Source: a bacterium (GTDB lineage: Bacteria > JAJVIF01). From it: a stretch of 64,000 nucleotides of DNA. The position numbers and the translations under genes are program-made. Below the pieces are notes generated by a model, which saw nothing but the letters and a program-made list of their open reading frames with translations, had not been told where the DNA came from and ran no database searches. Of this stretch, positions 16,354 to 26,878 are shown one piece after another (the stretch's first letter is position 1; each line of letters opens with the position of its first letter). The stretch covers positions 709,353 to 773,352 of the forward strand of contig JAJVIF010000001.1 in assembly GCA_022072165.1 (NCBI GenBank), given 5' to 3'.

Positions 16354-19300
16354 GCGTCCCTCCGTGATCGTTGAGGGGATTGCGAACAATGGCCTGATAG
16401 CCCACCGCTGGCTTCACATTCAGTTCACCCAGCACCAGATGGGTTCGCTGACTCGCCATGGCAAGCGAAACTGAGCTGTTGGGGTCCACCGTGTTGCCGA
16501 AGGAGATGGCCTTCGCCGGGCAGGACTGCATACAGGCCGGCTCGATCGCGCCATCGGGGATCGGAACCCCCTGAGCCTTGGCAGCGATGCGGGCCTCGAT
16601 GATCCGCTGCGCGCAGAACGTGCACTTTTCCATCACGCCACGGGTCCGGACAGCCACGTCCGGATTGAGCACGAGGTTTTCTATGGGGTCCTGATGCGGA
16701 TAGTCGAACCAGTTAAACCGGCGGACTTTGTAAGGGCAGTTGTTGGCGCAGTACCGGGTGCCGACGCAGCGGTTGTAGACCTGCTGATTCAGGCCATCCT
16801 CGCTATGGACAGTGGCCAGGACCGGACAGACGGTCTCGCAGGGGGCGTTATCACACTGCTGGCAGAGCATAGGCTGATGCGCCACCAGGGTGGCATCGCT
16901 GTCTTCCCGATAGTACCGGTCGATGCGTAGCCAGTGCATTTCCCGTCCGCGGATGACTTCATCCTTCCCGACCACCGGGATGTTGTTCTCTGCCTGGCAG
17001 GCGATGACGCACCCTGCGCATCCGGTGCAGGCGTTGAGATCGATGACCATCCCCCACTTTTCCTTCTCGTAAACATGGTCGGCGGGCCACATGTCACCCG
17101 AAGGGTGGTGATGTTCTTCCTGGTGATGAATCCAGGCTGTCAGCCCTGCGAGAGTGGTGTCATGCACATGGGGTCGCTTCACAGAGCCCGGAGGAAGCAG
17201 TGCCCGGGGAGTCTCCAGGGTGTGATGCTGCTGCGTGGTGGCCAGCGGACGATGGGTGCCGGTTGCCGCCAGCTGCACGCCCTTTTGATGCAAAGTTCGA
17301 AGGTCACTTACGGGGAGCAGCGGCTCGACTGTCACGCCGACTTTCCCCTGTTGCCAGCTGCGTCGCTCCAGCCAGACCGGCCCGACATCGGCGAAGCGCT
17401 CCGTCCCCGCCCGGCCATAACCCAACGCGACCGCGACCACATTGGGATGCTGTCCCGGCTGGATGTAGGCAGGGAGCTCGACTGCGCGATCGCCGACACT
17501 CAGGCGCACGAGGTCGCCCTGGCTGACGCCCAGACTCCTGGCCCGGGAGGGATCCAGCAGGACTGCGTTCTCCCAGGTCATCTTGGTAATCGGGTCTGGC
17601 AACTCATGCAACCAGGGATTCAGCGCGTGTTCGCCAGTACCCATCGCGATGCTGGGGTAGCACTCCAGCACAATGGCGTTGAGATCGCCAGACTCCAGGT
17701 TGCCGGTCATCCCCGACCGCGATGGCGCTGCGTTGGCTAACTCGATAGCTACGGGAGCTACTGTGGCAAATCCGCGGGAGAGCGCGGCATTCCAGAACTG
17801 TCGCGGCTGCTGATGTTCCTGTTGCCGCGCAAACAGGGTGGTCTGCCAATAGTGCTCTACCAGCGCTCGTTCAGCAGCGGGTGTTCCCTGCCACGCTGCG
17901 AACGAGACCAGCGCATTGCGTGTGTTGTGCAGGGGATTAATCGTCGGCTGCTGGATCGCCACGAGTCCCGCCTGGACTTCCGCATCGCTCCAGGCTTCCA
18001 GCGGATGATGGTCGGGCGCGATCAGGCGACAAACACTGGCCGATTCATCAGCATGCGCGGCCGTGCTGACACTCCAGGGCAAAGCCTTAATCAGCGCGGC
18101 CCACTCGTGACCATCAGGCAGGTGATAGACGGGATTGCTCCCGACCAGGAAGAGGGCTCCCACCCGCTTTGCAGTGAGGTCGGCTTTGAGCTGTGCCAGC
18201 GCATGGTCGTTCCCTTGCCATGCGAGCATCGGATGCGCGACATCCAGCGTGTGCCCGTAGTTGTCCAGCAGCTGATTAATACTGTTGATCGCCAGTTGGG
18301 CCGCTGGGTCGTTGAGCCCGCAGATGACAAGCGAGTGTCGCTTGGCATGGAGGAGGGCATCCGCCAGGCTCGCGAGATCCGCATCCATGCGATGGGGATC
18401 CCGGGGAAGTCCCGCGACAGCCTGTCCTGTCTTCTGCGCCAGATGCCAGGCGAGTCGACCGATGGCGTGTGGTATCTCGCCGGGGTGCATGACCCACCGT
18501 GTATCGGCCTTACTCCCGGTGAGCGACATCCGGCTTTCGCACATGACGACACGGGAGGACGTGGGATGCTCGCCATCCGGAGTGCGGCGCGTCTTCCAGC
18601 CAGCAGTGAACGCCACTGGTGCAATCCAGGTCCCCAGGAAATCTGCCCCAAAGCTGACCACCAGATCCGCATTCTCAAAGCGATACCAGGGAAGTTGTCG
18701 GGCACCATGCGTCTGCTGATGGGCGTCGCGAATAGCCGTGACTGAAACAGGATCGTATTCAACGAGTGCGGCGTCGGGGAAATTCGCAAGGAAGCTCTGA
18801 ATCTGTGCTCGCAGAGTCGGGCTGGTGAGTCCAGATGCCAGCACCCGGACCCCCTGTCCATTGCTGGCAGCCTGTTGCAGTCCGGGAAGCAAGGCAGCAT
18901 CGGCAGCCGTCCAGGTGGTCGGTTTGCCATCGAGCATCGGACCAGTCAATCGCCGGCTGTCATAGAGTTCCAGCAGGTAGGCCTGTCCCACAGCGCACAG
19001 TCCGCCCCGTGACAGGGGATGTCCGGGGAGTCCTTCGAGCTTGATGGGTCGGCCATCGCGGACCTTCGCGAGGACTCCACAGCCAGCGGGACATCCACCG
19101 CAGACTGTCGCGTACCACTGCGCCTTCCCGGGAATCTGACCTTCAATGCCCTGTGTAAGCGGTATGGCGCGTCGCACAGGAGCCGGAGCGCAGCCACTCA
19201 ATAGCGCAGTCCCGGCCATCCCGGCTCCAGCGACCGTGAAGCCTGTCGCCCGCAGGAAACTGCGTCGACTGACTACCCAGGCGCTGTCGGGCCCGGCTTC

Positions 19301-19396
19301 CTCTGATGACAGGGGATACTGGGGCTGCGGCTCCGGTTCGTTCCCGTCCAGGGATCCTGTGTATGGCTGCCAGAACTCTTTGCTTTGTGATTCCAC
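16346..19396 (-). CDS. actB: Alternative complex III iron-sulfur subunit ActB (molybdopterin-like plus ferredoxin domains)
   Basis: 1016 residues. A Tat signal is visible (SRRSFLR at residues 43-49 before a hydrophobic stretch ending in GCAP). A molybdopterin oxidoreductase-like domain follows, with a cysteine motif CGGCPAGCG...GGLCAVG but with no expected Mo, as in known ActB. The C-terminal third is a four-cluster ferredoxin domain: CTGCAGCVIACQAEN, CQQCDNAPCETVCP, CVGTRYCANNCPYK, CTFCAQRI...CMQSCP. ActB accepts electrons from ActC and passes them to ActA on the outer face. GTG at 19396 stands 6 bases after AAGGAGG and 14 bp after actA; an open frame to 19645 lacks this site and overlaps actA. 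Confidence 0.9.
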   Translation of the reverse strand: MESQSKEFWQPYTGSLDGNEPEPQPQYPLSSEEAGPDSAWVVSRRSFLRATGFTVAGAGMAGTALLSGCAPAPVRRAIPLTQGIEGQIPGKAQWYATVCGGCPAGCGVLAKVRDGRPIKLEGLPGHPLSRGGLCAVGQAYLLELYDSRRLTGPMLDGKPTTWTAADAALLPGLQQAASNGQGVRVLASGLTSPTLRAQIQSFLANFPDAALVEYDPVSVTAIRDAHQQTHGARQLPWYRFENADLVVSFGADFLGTWIAPVAFTAGWKTRRTPDGEHPTSSRVVMCESRMSLTGSKADTRWVMHPGEIPHAIGRLAWHLAQKTGQAVAGLPRDPHRMDADLASLADALLHAKRHSLVICGLNDPAAQLAINSINQLLDNYGHTLDVAHPMLAWQGNDHALAQLKADLTAKRVGALFLVGSNPVYHLPDGHEWAALIKALPWSVSTAAHADESASVCRLIAPDHHPLEAWSDAEVQAGLVAIQQPTINPLHNTRNALVSFAAWQGTPAAERALVEHYWQTTLFARQQEHQQPRQFWNAALSRGFATVAPVAIELANAAPSRSGMTGNLESGDLNAIVLECYPSIAMGTGEHALNPWLHELPDPITKMTWENAVLLDPSRARSLGVSQGDLVRLSVGDRAVELPAYIQPGQHPNVVAVALGYGRAGTERFADVGPVWLERRSWQQGKVGVTVEPLLPVSDLRTLHQKGVQLAATGTHRPLATTQQHHTLETPRALLPPGSVKRPHVHDTTLAGLTAWIHHQEEHHHPSGDMWPADHVYEKEKWGMVIDLNACTGCAGCVIACQAENNIPVVGKDEVIRGREMHWLRIDRYYREDSDATLVAHQPMLCQQCDNAPCETVCPVLATVHSEDGLNQQVYNRCVGTRYCANNCPYKVRRFNWFDYPHQDPIENLVLNPDVAVRTRGVMEKCTFCAQRIIEARIAAKAQGVPIPDGAIEPACMQSCPAKAISFGNTVDPNSSVSLAMASQRTHLVLGELNVKPAVGYQAIVRNPLNDHGGTHG

Positions 19397-19410
19397 CGCA
19401 GGCCTCCTTC

Positions 19411-20064
19411 CTAGAGATGACAGGTCGTGCATGAGGTCGAGGCGTGGATGGGCCGTGCAGGAGTGCTCTTCGCGTTTTCCATCCGGTGACAGTTCACGCA
19501 CCAGCCCATCGAAAGCGTTGATTCCTGTCGAACACGTTCCATGGTCTCCACCGGACCATGACAGGTCTGGCAGGCCACACCCTTGTTGACGTGCGCAGAG
19601 TGGTTGAAATAGACGAAGTCCGGCAGGTTGTGAACCTTGATCCATTCGATCGCTTTGGGATCGACCCCGGGAATGGGCTTCCGGTCCTGATCCAGTCCCA
19701 TGGCGTCGTAGAGCTTCTGGATTTCCGGCGACACGATCATCTTCGGCTCGCGCTTTTCCTCAGTCGCCAGGGCCTCCTCCGCCCGAATCGCGCCCAGGGG
19801 AGCAGTCACGAACTTGTGGCAGTTCATGCAGGTGGAAGTGGGTGGCACGGAGGCGTGACGGCTTTTATCGGCTGCGGTGTGGCAGTAGCGGCAGTCCATC
19901 CCCAGCTCGCCGGCGTGCAGCCGGTGCGAAAAGCGGATCGGCTGTTCCGGGGCATAGCCCTGCTGATTTCCCGGAGGACGGATTTGCCCAGCAGCAGCAG
20001 TGAGCAGCGCGATGCTGACACTGAGCGCCATGAGCAGCACGATGGTGAACATACGGGGGGTCAT
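19411..20064 (-). CDS. actA: Alternative complex III pentaheme cytochrome ActA
   Basis: 217 residues. There is an N-terminal signal/anchor (residues 7-26), then five CXXCH heme-binding sites in order: CRYCH, CMNCH, CQTCH, CVNCH and CTTCH. The segment GYAPEQPIRFSHRLHAGELGMDC and the FVYFNHSAHV segment provide His ligands in trans, as in known ActA. It sits on the outer face of the membrane and collects electrons from ActB for ActE or soluble carriers. ATG lies 6 bases after AAAGGAG. It begins only 22 bp after narI, which places alternative complex III directly inside the nar transcription unit. Confidence 0.93.
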   Translation of the reverse strand: MTPRMFTIVLLMALSVSIALLTAAAGQIRPPGNQQGYAPEQPIRFSHRLHAGELGMDCRYCHTAADKSRHASVPPTSTCMNCHKFVTAPLGAIRAEEALATEEKREPKMIVSPEIQKLYDAMGLDQDRKPIPGVDPKAIEWIKVHNLPDFVYFNHSAHVNKGVACQTCHGPVETMERVRQESTLSMGWCVNCHRMENAKSTPARPIHASTSCTTCHL

Positions 20065-20086
20065 GAGCCGCTCCTTTCAGCGCGTG

Positions 20087-20785
20087 TCAGGCGACGTTGC
20101 GAATACTCCGACGATTCCAGTACCAGCGAACTACCTGCGGCTTGCGCCAGAGATAGTGATTCGGCATCACCAGGACATGGACAAGTCGGGTGAAGGGAAA
20201 GACCAGCACGATGAGGAAAGCGTTAACAATGTGCAGCTTGACGAGCCAGGGCATACCGGCGACCAGTCCAAGGTCAGGCTGGAAAAATGCCAGACTCCAG
20301 AGGTACGGCACGGCGGTGCTGGCATACCAGCTCGAACCCCAGGGATGGAAGACCGCGACAGCGATACCGCTCGCAATCTGGACAAACAGGAGACCGCTCA
20401 CGAGCCAGTCAGTCGGCAGGGTGGTCGGTCGCAGGCGGGGCGAGGTCAACCGCCTGGACACAGTCCCAATGAGCCCGATCAGCGCCATGATGCCGAGGAT
20501 GAGTCCGGTGACTTCCATGACATAGAGCCGCAGGGGCACGGAGTTCCAGAGGAGCACCTGCCGCGGAATGAAGAGTCCCAGGAAATGGGCCAGCAGCACA
20601 CCGAGCAGACCGTAGTGGAACGGCACCAGCGCATAGAAGTGCTGCTTGTTCTCAAGGAACTGACTCGACAGACTCGAGTAGCTGAAGGGGGCGTCCCGGT
20701 AGCGCTCGATCGTCACAACGATGAAGACGAAGAGCGCAACGTATGGGAGAGCGCCGAAGAGGAAGAGATCCTGGCCGCTGGTCAT
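20087..20785 (-). CDS. narI: Respiratory nitrate reductase gamma subunit (diheme cytochrome b)
   Basis: 232 residues, five predicted membrane helices. Histidine ligands for two hemes b are in the expected places: YALVPFHYGLLGVLLAHFLGLFIP (helix 2) and MPWLVKLHIVNAFLIVLVFPFTRLVHVL (helix 5). The N-terminal LPYVALFVFIV and RYRDAPFSYSSLSSQ loop are typical of NarI. It oxidises quinol at the membrane and feeds electrons to NarH. ATG follows AAAGGAG by 7 bases. It lies between narH (45 bp gap) and actA (22 bp gap); narJ, usually located here, is missing and found at 8696. Confidence 0.95.
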   Translation of the reverse strand: MTSGQDLFLFGALPYVALFVFIVVTIERYRDAPFSYSSLSSQFLENKQHFYALVPFHYGLLGVLLAHFLGLFIPRQVLLWNSVPLRLYVMEVTGLILGIMALIGLIGTVSRRLTSPRLRPTTLPTDWLVSGLLFVQIASGIAVAVFHPWGSSWYASTAVPYLWSLAFFQPDLGLVAGMPWLVKLHIVNAFLIVLVFPFTRLVHVLVMPNHYLWRKPQVVRWYWNRRSIRNVA

Positions 20786-20830
20786 TTGGGGCTCCTTTCA
20801 GACTCACACACCGACAGGCTGGGGAGGGCG

Positions 20831-22324
20831 TTACGGTCCACGATGCGGAGGCGGCCCCTGGAAGCCGAATCCCACGCTCTGCTTGACCGCTAATGGGTCT
20901 TCGAGCATGGCCAACGCCTCCTCGCGGTGCGCCGGCGGGATCACAAAACGTTCTTCGAAGGTGCAAATGGCAGTGAGGCGGTAGATGGCCTGTGCCTCCT
21001 CAGGGGTGCAATCCGCCTGCCGCAGCATCTCTTCTGCTTCGGCCATGGGGACATCACCGACCGTGACAGCGCGTCGATACCAACGGACGGCTTTCTGCTT
21101 TTTGAGCGCATAGCGCACTTTGTTTTCATGTCCGGCCCCAAAGAGCTTCGCGAGGAACTGCATTGGGACCCGGCTGTTTTCGATGTCGTGGAAGAAGCCC
21201 TGGTCTTCATGGGCAACCCCGGTCTCTGACTGGGCTGCCATCACAGGCGACATGGGGGGCACATAGAAGAGCATCGGCAGCGTGCGGTACTCGATATGCG
21301 GGGGCAGGGCGATCTTCCAGACCTTCACGAACTTGTAGATCGGACTGTCCTGAGCCGCCTGGATCACGCTGTCATGGACACCGTTCTTGCGGGCCTCGGC
21401 GATCACTTCCGGATCAAAGGGATCCAGGATCAGCGAGCGCTGCCCTTCCACGAGCTGGTCATCAGGAAGTTTCGCGACCTCTTCGAGTCGGCTGGCGTCA
21501 TACAGCAGCACGCCGAGGTACCGGATCCGTCCCACACAGGAGTGGAAGCAGGCAGGTGCCTGTCCGGTCTCCAGCCGGGGATAGCAGAGGATGCACTTCT
21601 CGGCCTTGCCCGTGTTCCAGTTGAAAAAGGTCTTCTTGTAGGGGCAGGCAGCGACACAGGATCGCCAGGCGCGGCAGATCTGCTGGTCGACCAGGACGAT
21701 GCCATCCTCACCACGCTTGTAGAGCGCTCCTGACGGGCAGGAAGCAACACAGGCGGGATTCAGACAGTGATTGCAGATGCGTGGGAAGTAGAAGAAGACG
21801 AGTCGCTCGATGGCGAACATCTGTGCCTTCAGATCCTCGGACACATCGTCGAAGTTGGAGTCGTTCTCGGCGTAGACCGGCGACCCGCCCAGATCATCGT
21901 CCCAGTTCGGACCGGCTTCGATTTCCATCGGCTCTCCGGTGACCATCGACAGCGGACGCGCGGTGGGCTGATCGGAGCCTTCTGGGGCATTGAAGAGGTG
22001 CTGGTAGTCGTAGGTCCAGGGCTCGTAGTAGTCGTCCATGCTCGGCATATGGGGATGGTGGAAGATGTTCGCCACCACATGCCTGCGGCTGGTCGACCGG
22101 AGTTCGAGCTTCTGCCCATCGGTTTTCCAGCCGCCCTGGTATTTGTTCTGGTCTTCCCAGGCCGTGGGGTACCCGGTCCCCGGTTTGGTTTCCACGTTGT
22201 TCCACCACATGTACTCCGTCCCTTTACGGTCGGTCCACACGTTTTTGCAGGCGATGGAACAGGTGTGACACCCGATGCACTTATCGAGGTGGAACACCAT
22301 GGAGGTTTGGGCGCGGACATCCAT
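20831..22324 (-). CDS. narH: Respiratory nitrate reductase beta subunit
   Basis: 497 residues. Four cysteine groups hold the Fe-S clusters: CIGCHTCSIACKN, CNHCLNPACVASCPSG, CRAWRSCVAACPYK and CILCYPRLETGQAPACFHSC. In the third group a Trp replaces the second Cys, as in other NarH proteins, which gives a [3Fe-4S] cluster. NarH carries electrons from the NarI hemes to NarG on the cytoplasmic side. ATG at 22324 (MDVRAQ) follows AAGGAGA by about 9 bases; an earlier in-frame ATG is less likely. The C-terminus has the usual NarH extension with EERFVIPPAHREEA. Confidence 0.95.
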   Translation of the reverse strand: MDVRAQTSMVFHLDKCIGCHTCSIACKNVWTDRKGTEYMWWNNVETKPGTGYPTAWEDQNKYQGGWKTDGQKLELRSTSRRHVVANIFHHPHMPSMDDYYEPWTYDYQHLFNAPEGSDQPTARPLSMVTGEPMEIEAGPNWDDDLGGSPVYAENDSNFDDVSEDLKAQMFAIERLVFFYFPRICNHCLNPACVASCPSGALYKRGEDGIVLVDQQICRAWRSCVAACPYKKTFFNWNTGKAEKCILCYPRLETGQAPACFHSCVGRIRYLGVLLYDASRLEEVAKLPDDQLVEGQRSLILDPFDPEVIAEARKNGVHDSVIQAAQDSPIYKFVKVWKIALPPHIEYRTLPMLFYVPPMSPVMAAQSETGVAHEDQGFFHDIENSRVPMQFLAKLFGAGHENKVRYALKKQKAVRWYRRAVTVGDVPMAEAEEMLRQADCTPEEAQAIYRLTAICTFEERFVIPPAHREEALAMLEDPLAVKQSVGFGFQGPPPHRGP

Positions 22325-22359
22325 AACTGGCTCTCCTTCAGGTGAGGTCAAACCTGCGG

Positions 22360-25300
22360 CTAGTACTGCAGTTCCGGGAGCTTGCGGACCAGGATTTGCG
22401 TATCCCGGTTGCAGCCGATGGGACCCCAGTAGTTGAAGTGATAGGTGAACTGTCCGTACCCACCGGCCATCAGATTGGGCTTCAGCCGGACGCGGGTCAG
22501 AGAGTTGTGACCGCCGGCGCGACGCTTCCCGCGGATCGGTGACTTCGGCACGCCGTAGGTGCGTTCCGGGGAGTGGTACTGGATGCAGATGCCTCTGGGG
22601 ATGCGGGCGCTGACAGCAGCCCGCGTGCAGACCACGCCGTGATCGTTGAAGACCTCGACCCAGTCGTTGTCGACGATGCCTAGCTCAACGGCATCCTTGT
22701 CGTTCATCCAGAGGGGCTCGCAACCACGGGAAAGGGTGGTCATCCGCTGGTTGTCACCGTAGGTGGAGTGGATGTGCCATTTCCCGTGCGGTGTCAGGAA
22801 GTTGAGCATCATCGAGTTCGCAACTTCGCCGGTCTCGACCAGGTCCGCATACTGCGTCGGGAGTGGTCGAGGCTTGTATGTGGGGATGTGCTCGCCGTGC
22901 TCCAGATACATCGGGTGATCAAGGTAGAAGTGCTGCCGACCCGTGAGCGTCCGCCAGGGGACCATCGCATCGACGTTGTACGTAAAGGGGGAGTACGCCC
23001 GGCCATCGGCCAGCAGGCCAGACCACATCGGGCTGTTCACGAACCGTCGGGGCTGCGACTGGAGGTCGCGGTACGACGTCCGGACCCCCCGATCCTTCGA
23101 AGCCAGCTCGCGCAAGGGGAGTCCGGTCTTCTTCTCCATGTTGAGGTAGGAGCGATAGGCCATCTCACCGTTGGTCACCGTGGCGAACCGGAGGATGACA
23201 TCGCAGACCTGCTCATCCCTCGCCAGGGAGAGGTAGGTGTTTCCGCCCCAGGAGATCGTGGGCAATTCGGAGAGGGCGTCTTCGTACTCGCCCTCGATGG
23301 TGTAGCTGGTGCCGTGCGCTCCCAGGCCACTCTGCCGCGGCAGAGGACCAAAGGAGCAGAACTGCTGGTGAATGAGCCGGTAGTCGCGGGTCAGGACCCG
23401 GAAGGCCGGCATGGTCTTCCCCGGGATGGCTTCGCATTCACCGGCACGCCAGTCGAGCATCTGAGGCTGCGCAATCTCCGCAGCGCTGTCGTGAGCCAGG
23501 GGAGCCATGACGAGATCCTGTACAGGCTCCGGGAAGTGCTTTTGGGCGAGCTGCGAGAACTTCTCGGCGATCGCCCGGAAAGTCTGCCAGTCACTCTTCG
23601 CTTCCCAGCAGGGCGGAACCGCAGCTGAGAGAGGATGAATGAAGCTGTGCATATCCGTGGAGTTCAGGTCAGCCTTTTCGTACCAGGTGGCTGCCGGCAG
23701 AACGATGTCGGAGTAAAGCGCCGAGGTGTCCATCCGGAAGTTGACATCCACCACCAGGTCGAGCTTGCCGACCGGAGCGTGTGCGTGCCAGTTAACTTCC
23801 CGGACTGAATCCTCTGCCCGGTCCTTCGCGATGGTGTTGGTGTGAGTTCCCAGGTAGTGCTTCAGGAAGTACTCATGCCCCTTCGCACTGGCCATCAGGG
23901 CGTTGCCGCGCCAGATGAAGAAGATGCGAGGCCAGGCGTTCTCGGCATCGGGATCATCGATGGCAAACTTCAGTTCCCCGCTCTTCAGACGCTGCACGGT
24001 ATGAGCTACGACTTCTTCATCCGTCGAAGCACCGTTCGCCCTGGCTTCGGCCACCACAGTCATGGGGCTTCGGTCGAACTGCGGATAGAACGGCAGCCAT
24101 CCGGAGCGGACCGCCCGCGCCTGCAGATCGATCGTGTGGAGATGCACCGTGGTGCGATCGTCCTGCCGCTGCGGCACCGTGTGATAGTCGGTCGATTTGG
24201 ACTCGTAGCGCCACTGATCGGTGTTGACGTAATGCCAGCTCGGCGCGTTCTGCAGTCTGGCGGCGGGGAACCAGTCGCGGGCAAAGGCGATGGCGGACCA
24301 GGGCTCCTGCGGAGCAAGCTTTTCCTGCCCGACGTAGTGCGCCAGTCCGCCGCCATTGACACCCACGCAGCCACAGAACATCAGCGCATGAATGCCGGCG
24401 CGATACATCAGGTTGGCGTGGTACCAGTGGTTGATCCCCGCACCGATGATGATCGTGCACTTGCCGTTGGTCGCCTCAGCCGTCTGTGCCCACTCCCGGG
24501 CGAACTTGATCAGCAGGGACCGGTGCATCCCGGTGTACTTCTCGGCCCAGGCGGGGGTGTAGGGCCGGTCGGCATCGTCATAGTCCGCCGGATAGTCACC
24601 AGGCAGGCCCCGGTTGACGCCGTAGGTAGCATTCAGGACATCGAAGATCGTCGCCACAAGTACAGTGGAACCATCCGCCAGGTTCAGGCGACGGGCGGGG
24701 ACTCCCCGCATGATTTCCGTTGCTTCGGTGTAGTCGTCGATGGCGATCTGGACGACTTCCTCGCTGTCGCCCAGGAAGGTCAATGCCGGATCGATGGGGC
24801 TGTTATCGAGGCCATCCTCCAGCAGCAGATTCCACTTGCCGGTTTCCTTTTGCGCCCAGCGGTACCCCACGCTCCCCTTGGGCAGCTTCGGGGCTCCGGT
24901 GGTGGTGTCCCACATCAGGAACTGCCAGTCGGGATGCTCGACTTCGGCGTACTGCGCCAGCCGTCCGGCGCGAACCATCTGCCGGGGGCGATAACCACCC
25001 TCGGGCACTGGCTCCAGTTCGACCAGGTAAGGAGCATCAGTGAAGGTTTTAAGGTAATCGGTGAAGTACGACACCTGCCGCTGGTGGTGGACCTCGGTGA
25101 GGAGGACGTGGTTGACGGCCATCCACCAGGCACCATCTTGTCCGGCGTGGATCGCGACCCACTCATCGGCATACTTCGCGACCTGGCTGAAGTCCGGCGA
25201 GAAGACCCACATCTTGGTTCCGTTATGCCGGGCTTCGGCGGCGAAGTGGCAGTCCGGGGTGCGGGTCATGTTGAGATTCGCGCCCATGACCGCCAGCAGC

Positions 25301-26019
25301 TTAGCGTTGTACCAGTCGGCGGACTCCGCGACGTCGGTCTGCTCACCCCAGGTCTCGGGGCTGGCGCTCGGGAGGTCGCAGTACCAGTCATAGAAACTGA
25401 GGCTGAGTCCGCCCATCAGTTGCATCAGCCGGGCTCCGGCGGCGTAGCTGATCATGGACATCGCAGGAATCGGGGAGAAACCAGCGATCCGATCGGAGCC
25501 ATGCTGCTTGATGGTGCTGATGCTGGCGGCGGCAATAAGCTCGGTCAGCTCGTCCCAGGATGCCCGTCGGAAGCCTCCCTTGCCGCGAGCGGTCTGCCAG
25601 CGCGCACGCTTGGCCGGATCATTGACCAGCTGCTGCCAGGCCTCCACCGGATCATCGTGCTGCTGTCGCGCCTCGCGCCAGAGATCAATCAGCGTCCCAC
25701 GCACATAGGGGTACTTCACCCGCAGAGGGCTATAGAGGTACCAGGAGAAGGATATGCCGCGCTGGCAGCCCCGGGGCTCGTAGGGCGGGATGTCGCCTTT
25801 CAGATGCGGGTAGTCGAGCCCCTGCATCTCCCACACCACGATGCCGCTCTTCACATGGATGTTCCAGGTGCAGCCGCCGGTGCAGTTCACCCCATGGGTG
25901 CTGCGGACCACTTTGTCGTGGGCCCAACGATTGCGATAGAACTCTTCCCAGTTGCGGAGTCGGGGGTCCTGTTCATCTTTCAGCCAGTGGATGGCGTCGG
26001 CGATGTTCTTAGCGATCAT
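22360..26019 (-). CDS. narG: Respiratory nitrate reductase alpha subunit, molybdopterin-containing
   Basis: 1219 residues. His42, Cys46, Cys50 and Cys85 form the HX3CX3CX34C site for the FS0 cluster, as in membrane-bound NarG. Asp215 in [10 protein letters not shown] is the expected Mo ligand. The C-terminal molybdopterin-dinucleotide-binding part contains [31 protein letters not shown]. No Tat signal is present at the N-terminus ([13 protein letters not shown]), so the active site faces the cytoplasm. It reduces nitrate to nitrite with electrons from NarH. ATG at 26019 lies after GGGGAAG and overlaps the cytochrome gene by 11 bp; an open frame to 26109 is rejected. Confidence 0.96.
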   Translation of the reverse strand: MIAKNIADAIHWLKDEQDPRLRNWEEFYRNRWAHDKVVRSTHGVNCTGGCTWNIHVKSGIVVWEMQGLDYPHLKGDIPPYEPRGCQRGISFSWYLYSPLRVKYPYVRGTLIDLWREARQQHDDPVEAWQQLVNDPAKRARWQTARGKGGFRRASWDELTELIAAASISTIKQHGSDRIAGFSPIPAMSMISYAAGARLMQLMGGLSLSFYDWYCDLPSASPETWGEQTDVAESADWYNAKLLAVMGANLNMTRTPDCHFAAEARHNGTKMWVFSPDFSQVAKYADEWVAIHAGQDGAWWMAVNHVLLTEVHHQRQVSYFTDYLKTFTDAPYLVELEPVPEGGYRPRQMVRAGRLAQYAEVEHPDWQFLMWDTTTGAPKLPKGSVGYRWAQKETGKWNLLLEDGLDNSPIDPALTFLGDSEEVVQIAIDDYTEATEIMRGVPARRLNLADGSTVLVATIFDVLNATYGVNRGLPGDYPADYDDADRPYTPAWAEKYTGMHRSLLIKFAREWAQTAEATNGKCTIIIGAGINHWYHANLMYRAGIHALMFCGCVGVNGGGLAHYVGQEKLAPQEPWSAIAFARDWFPAARLQNAPSWHYVNTDQWRYESKSTDYHTVPQRQDDRTTVHLHTIDLQARAVRSGWLPFYPQFDRSPMTVVAEARANGASTDEEVVAHTVQRLKSGELKFAIDDPDAENAWPRIFFIWRGNALMASAKGHEYFLKHYLGTHTNTIAKDRAEDSVREVNWHAHAPVGKLDLVVDVNFRMDTSALYSDIVLPAATWYEKADLNSTDMHSFIHPLSAAVPPCWEAKSDWQTFRAIAEKFSQLAQKHFPEPVQDLVMAPLAHDSAAEIAQPQMLDWRAGECEAIPGKTMPAFRVLTRDYRLIHQQFCSFGPLPRQSGLGAHGTSYTIEGEYEDALSELPTISWGGNTYLSLARDEQVCDVILRFATVTNGEMAYRSYLNMEKKTGLPLRELASKDRGVRTSYRDLQSQPRRFVNSPMWSGLLADGRAYSPFTYNVDAMVPWRTLTGRQHFYLDHPMYLEHGEHIPTYKPRPLPTQYADLVETGEVANSMMLNFLTPHGKWHIHSTYGDNQRMTTLSRGCEPLWMNDKDAVELGIVDNDWVEVFNDHGVVCTRAAVSARIPRGICIQYHSPERTYGVPKSPIRGKRRAGGHNSLTRVRLKPNLMAGGYGQFTYHFNYWGPIGCNRDTQILVRKLPELQY

Positions 26020-26878
26020 TGCTCTTCCCCTTCTGCTGCTCAGCGTGGCGCACCAGTGGCTGCCGGACACCCCGGAAGCGGAATCCCCAAATGAAGTCGA
26101 AGGTGACAAGGCCCAGCACCGCGCCGGCCAGGCCCAGCAGGAAGAAGTTCAGGCGGGGTGTGACTTCCGCCACTCCCCCACTTTGCGCGGTGGATTCGAG
26201 ATACGCGACCAATGGCATGATTTCGTCGGACTGGAGGGTTTTGTCTTTGTACTGACTTTGCATCGTGACGGTCGCAGGTGACAGGAGCCAGGAGCCGAGG
26301 CTCTTGCGCCCTCCCAGCCGCTCGTAGACCGTCGTGAGGTCCGGGCCGAGGGCACCGCCGCCGAGCCCCCCCATCCCCCGTACCGTATGGCAGGACATGC
26401 AGGCCGCACCGCCGTTCTTCAGCTGAATTTCGCCTGTGAAGATCTTCTGACCCCGGGCGACCTCTGCCTGGGTAAACGGTTCTTCGGAGAAGGAGAGCCC
26501 CTGGAAGTTCGACTCTTCCAGCGCGGACTCCGCCTCGATGAGTTGGAGCAACAGATTTGCCCGCTCTTTGGTCATCCCCATGATGTTGGGCATGACCGCG
26601 CCTTTGGCCTCTTCCTGGAGTTTGAGCGCATAGGGGTCCCCGCTGGCCAGCACCCCGGCTGGGTCGACAATGAAATTCAGCAGCCACTCCCGGTCCTTGC
26701 GCTCAACGACGTTTTTCAGATCAGGACCAGTCAGGCGTCCACCACCAATGGTGTGGCAGCTGTAGCACCGCTGCCGATAGTCTTCCGCAATGGGATCGGC
26801 CTGGGCGGGTGCAGGGGCGAGCACTCCCAGCAGGCAGCAGGTCATCCCGGCGACAAGCAGAGTCTGCAGACGTGTCAT
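26009..26878 (-). CDS. narC: Membrane-anchored diheme cytochrome c of the nar operon (NarC-like)
   Basis: 289 residues. A cleavable-looking signal ends at APAQA near residue 27. Two cytochrome-c domains follow, with CYSCH and CMSCH heme sites; likely Met ligands are in VMPNIMGM and [11 protein letters not shown]-terminal membrane helix ([22 protein letters not shown]) anchors it with a short basic cytoplasmic tail. Its place ahead of narG recalls NarC of Thermus nar operons, where a diheme cytochrome c takes part in electron flow to Nar. The start shares its last base with the regulator's stop (TGATG), and its end overlaps narG. Confidence 0.85.
   Translation of the reverse strand: MTRLQTLLVAGMTCCLLGVLAPAPAQADPIAEDYRQRCYSCHTIGGGRLTGPDLKNVVERKDREWLLNFIVDPAGVLASGDPYALKLQEEAKGAVMPNIMGMTKERANLLLQLIEAESALEESNFQGLSFSEEPFTQAEVARGQKIFTGEIQLKNGGAACMSCHTVRGMGGLGGGALGPDLTTVYERLGGRKSLGSWLLSPATVTMQSQYKDKTLQSDEIMPLVAYLESTAQSGGVAEVTPRLNFFLLGLAGAVLGLVTFDFIWGFRFRGVRQPLVRHAEQQKGKSNDR

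Noticed and set aside
23842-26094. A 750-codon open frame on the plus strand opposite narG
   Set aside because: narG is unambiguous on the minus strand with cofactor motifs along its full length; the antisense frame has no recognisable domain and is a by-product of GC-rich codon use.
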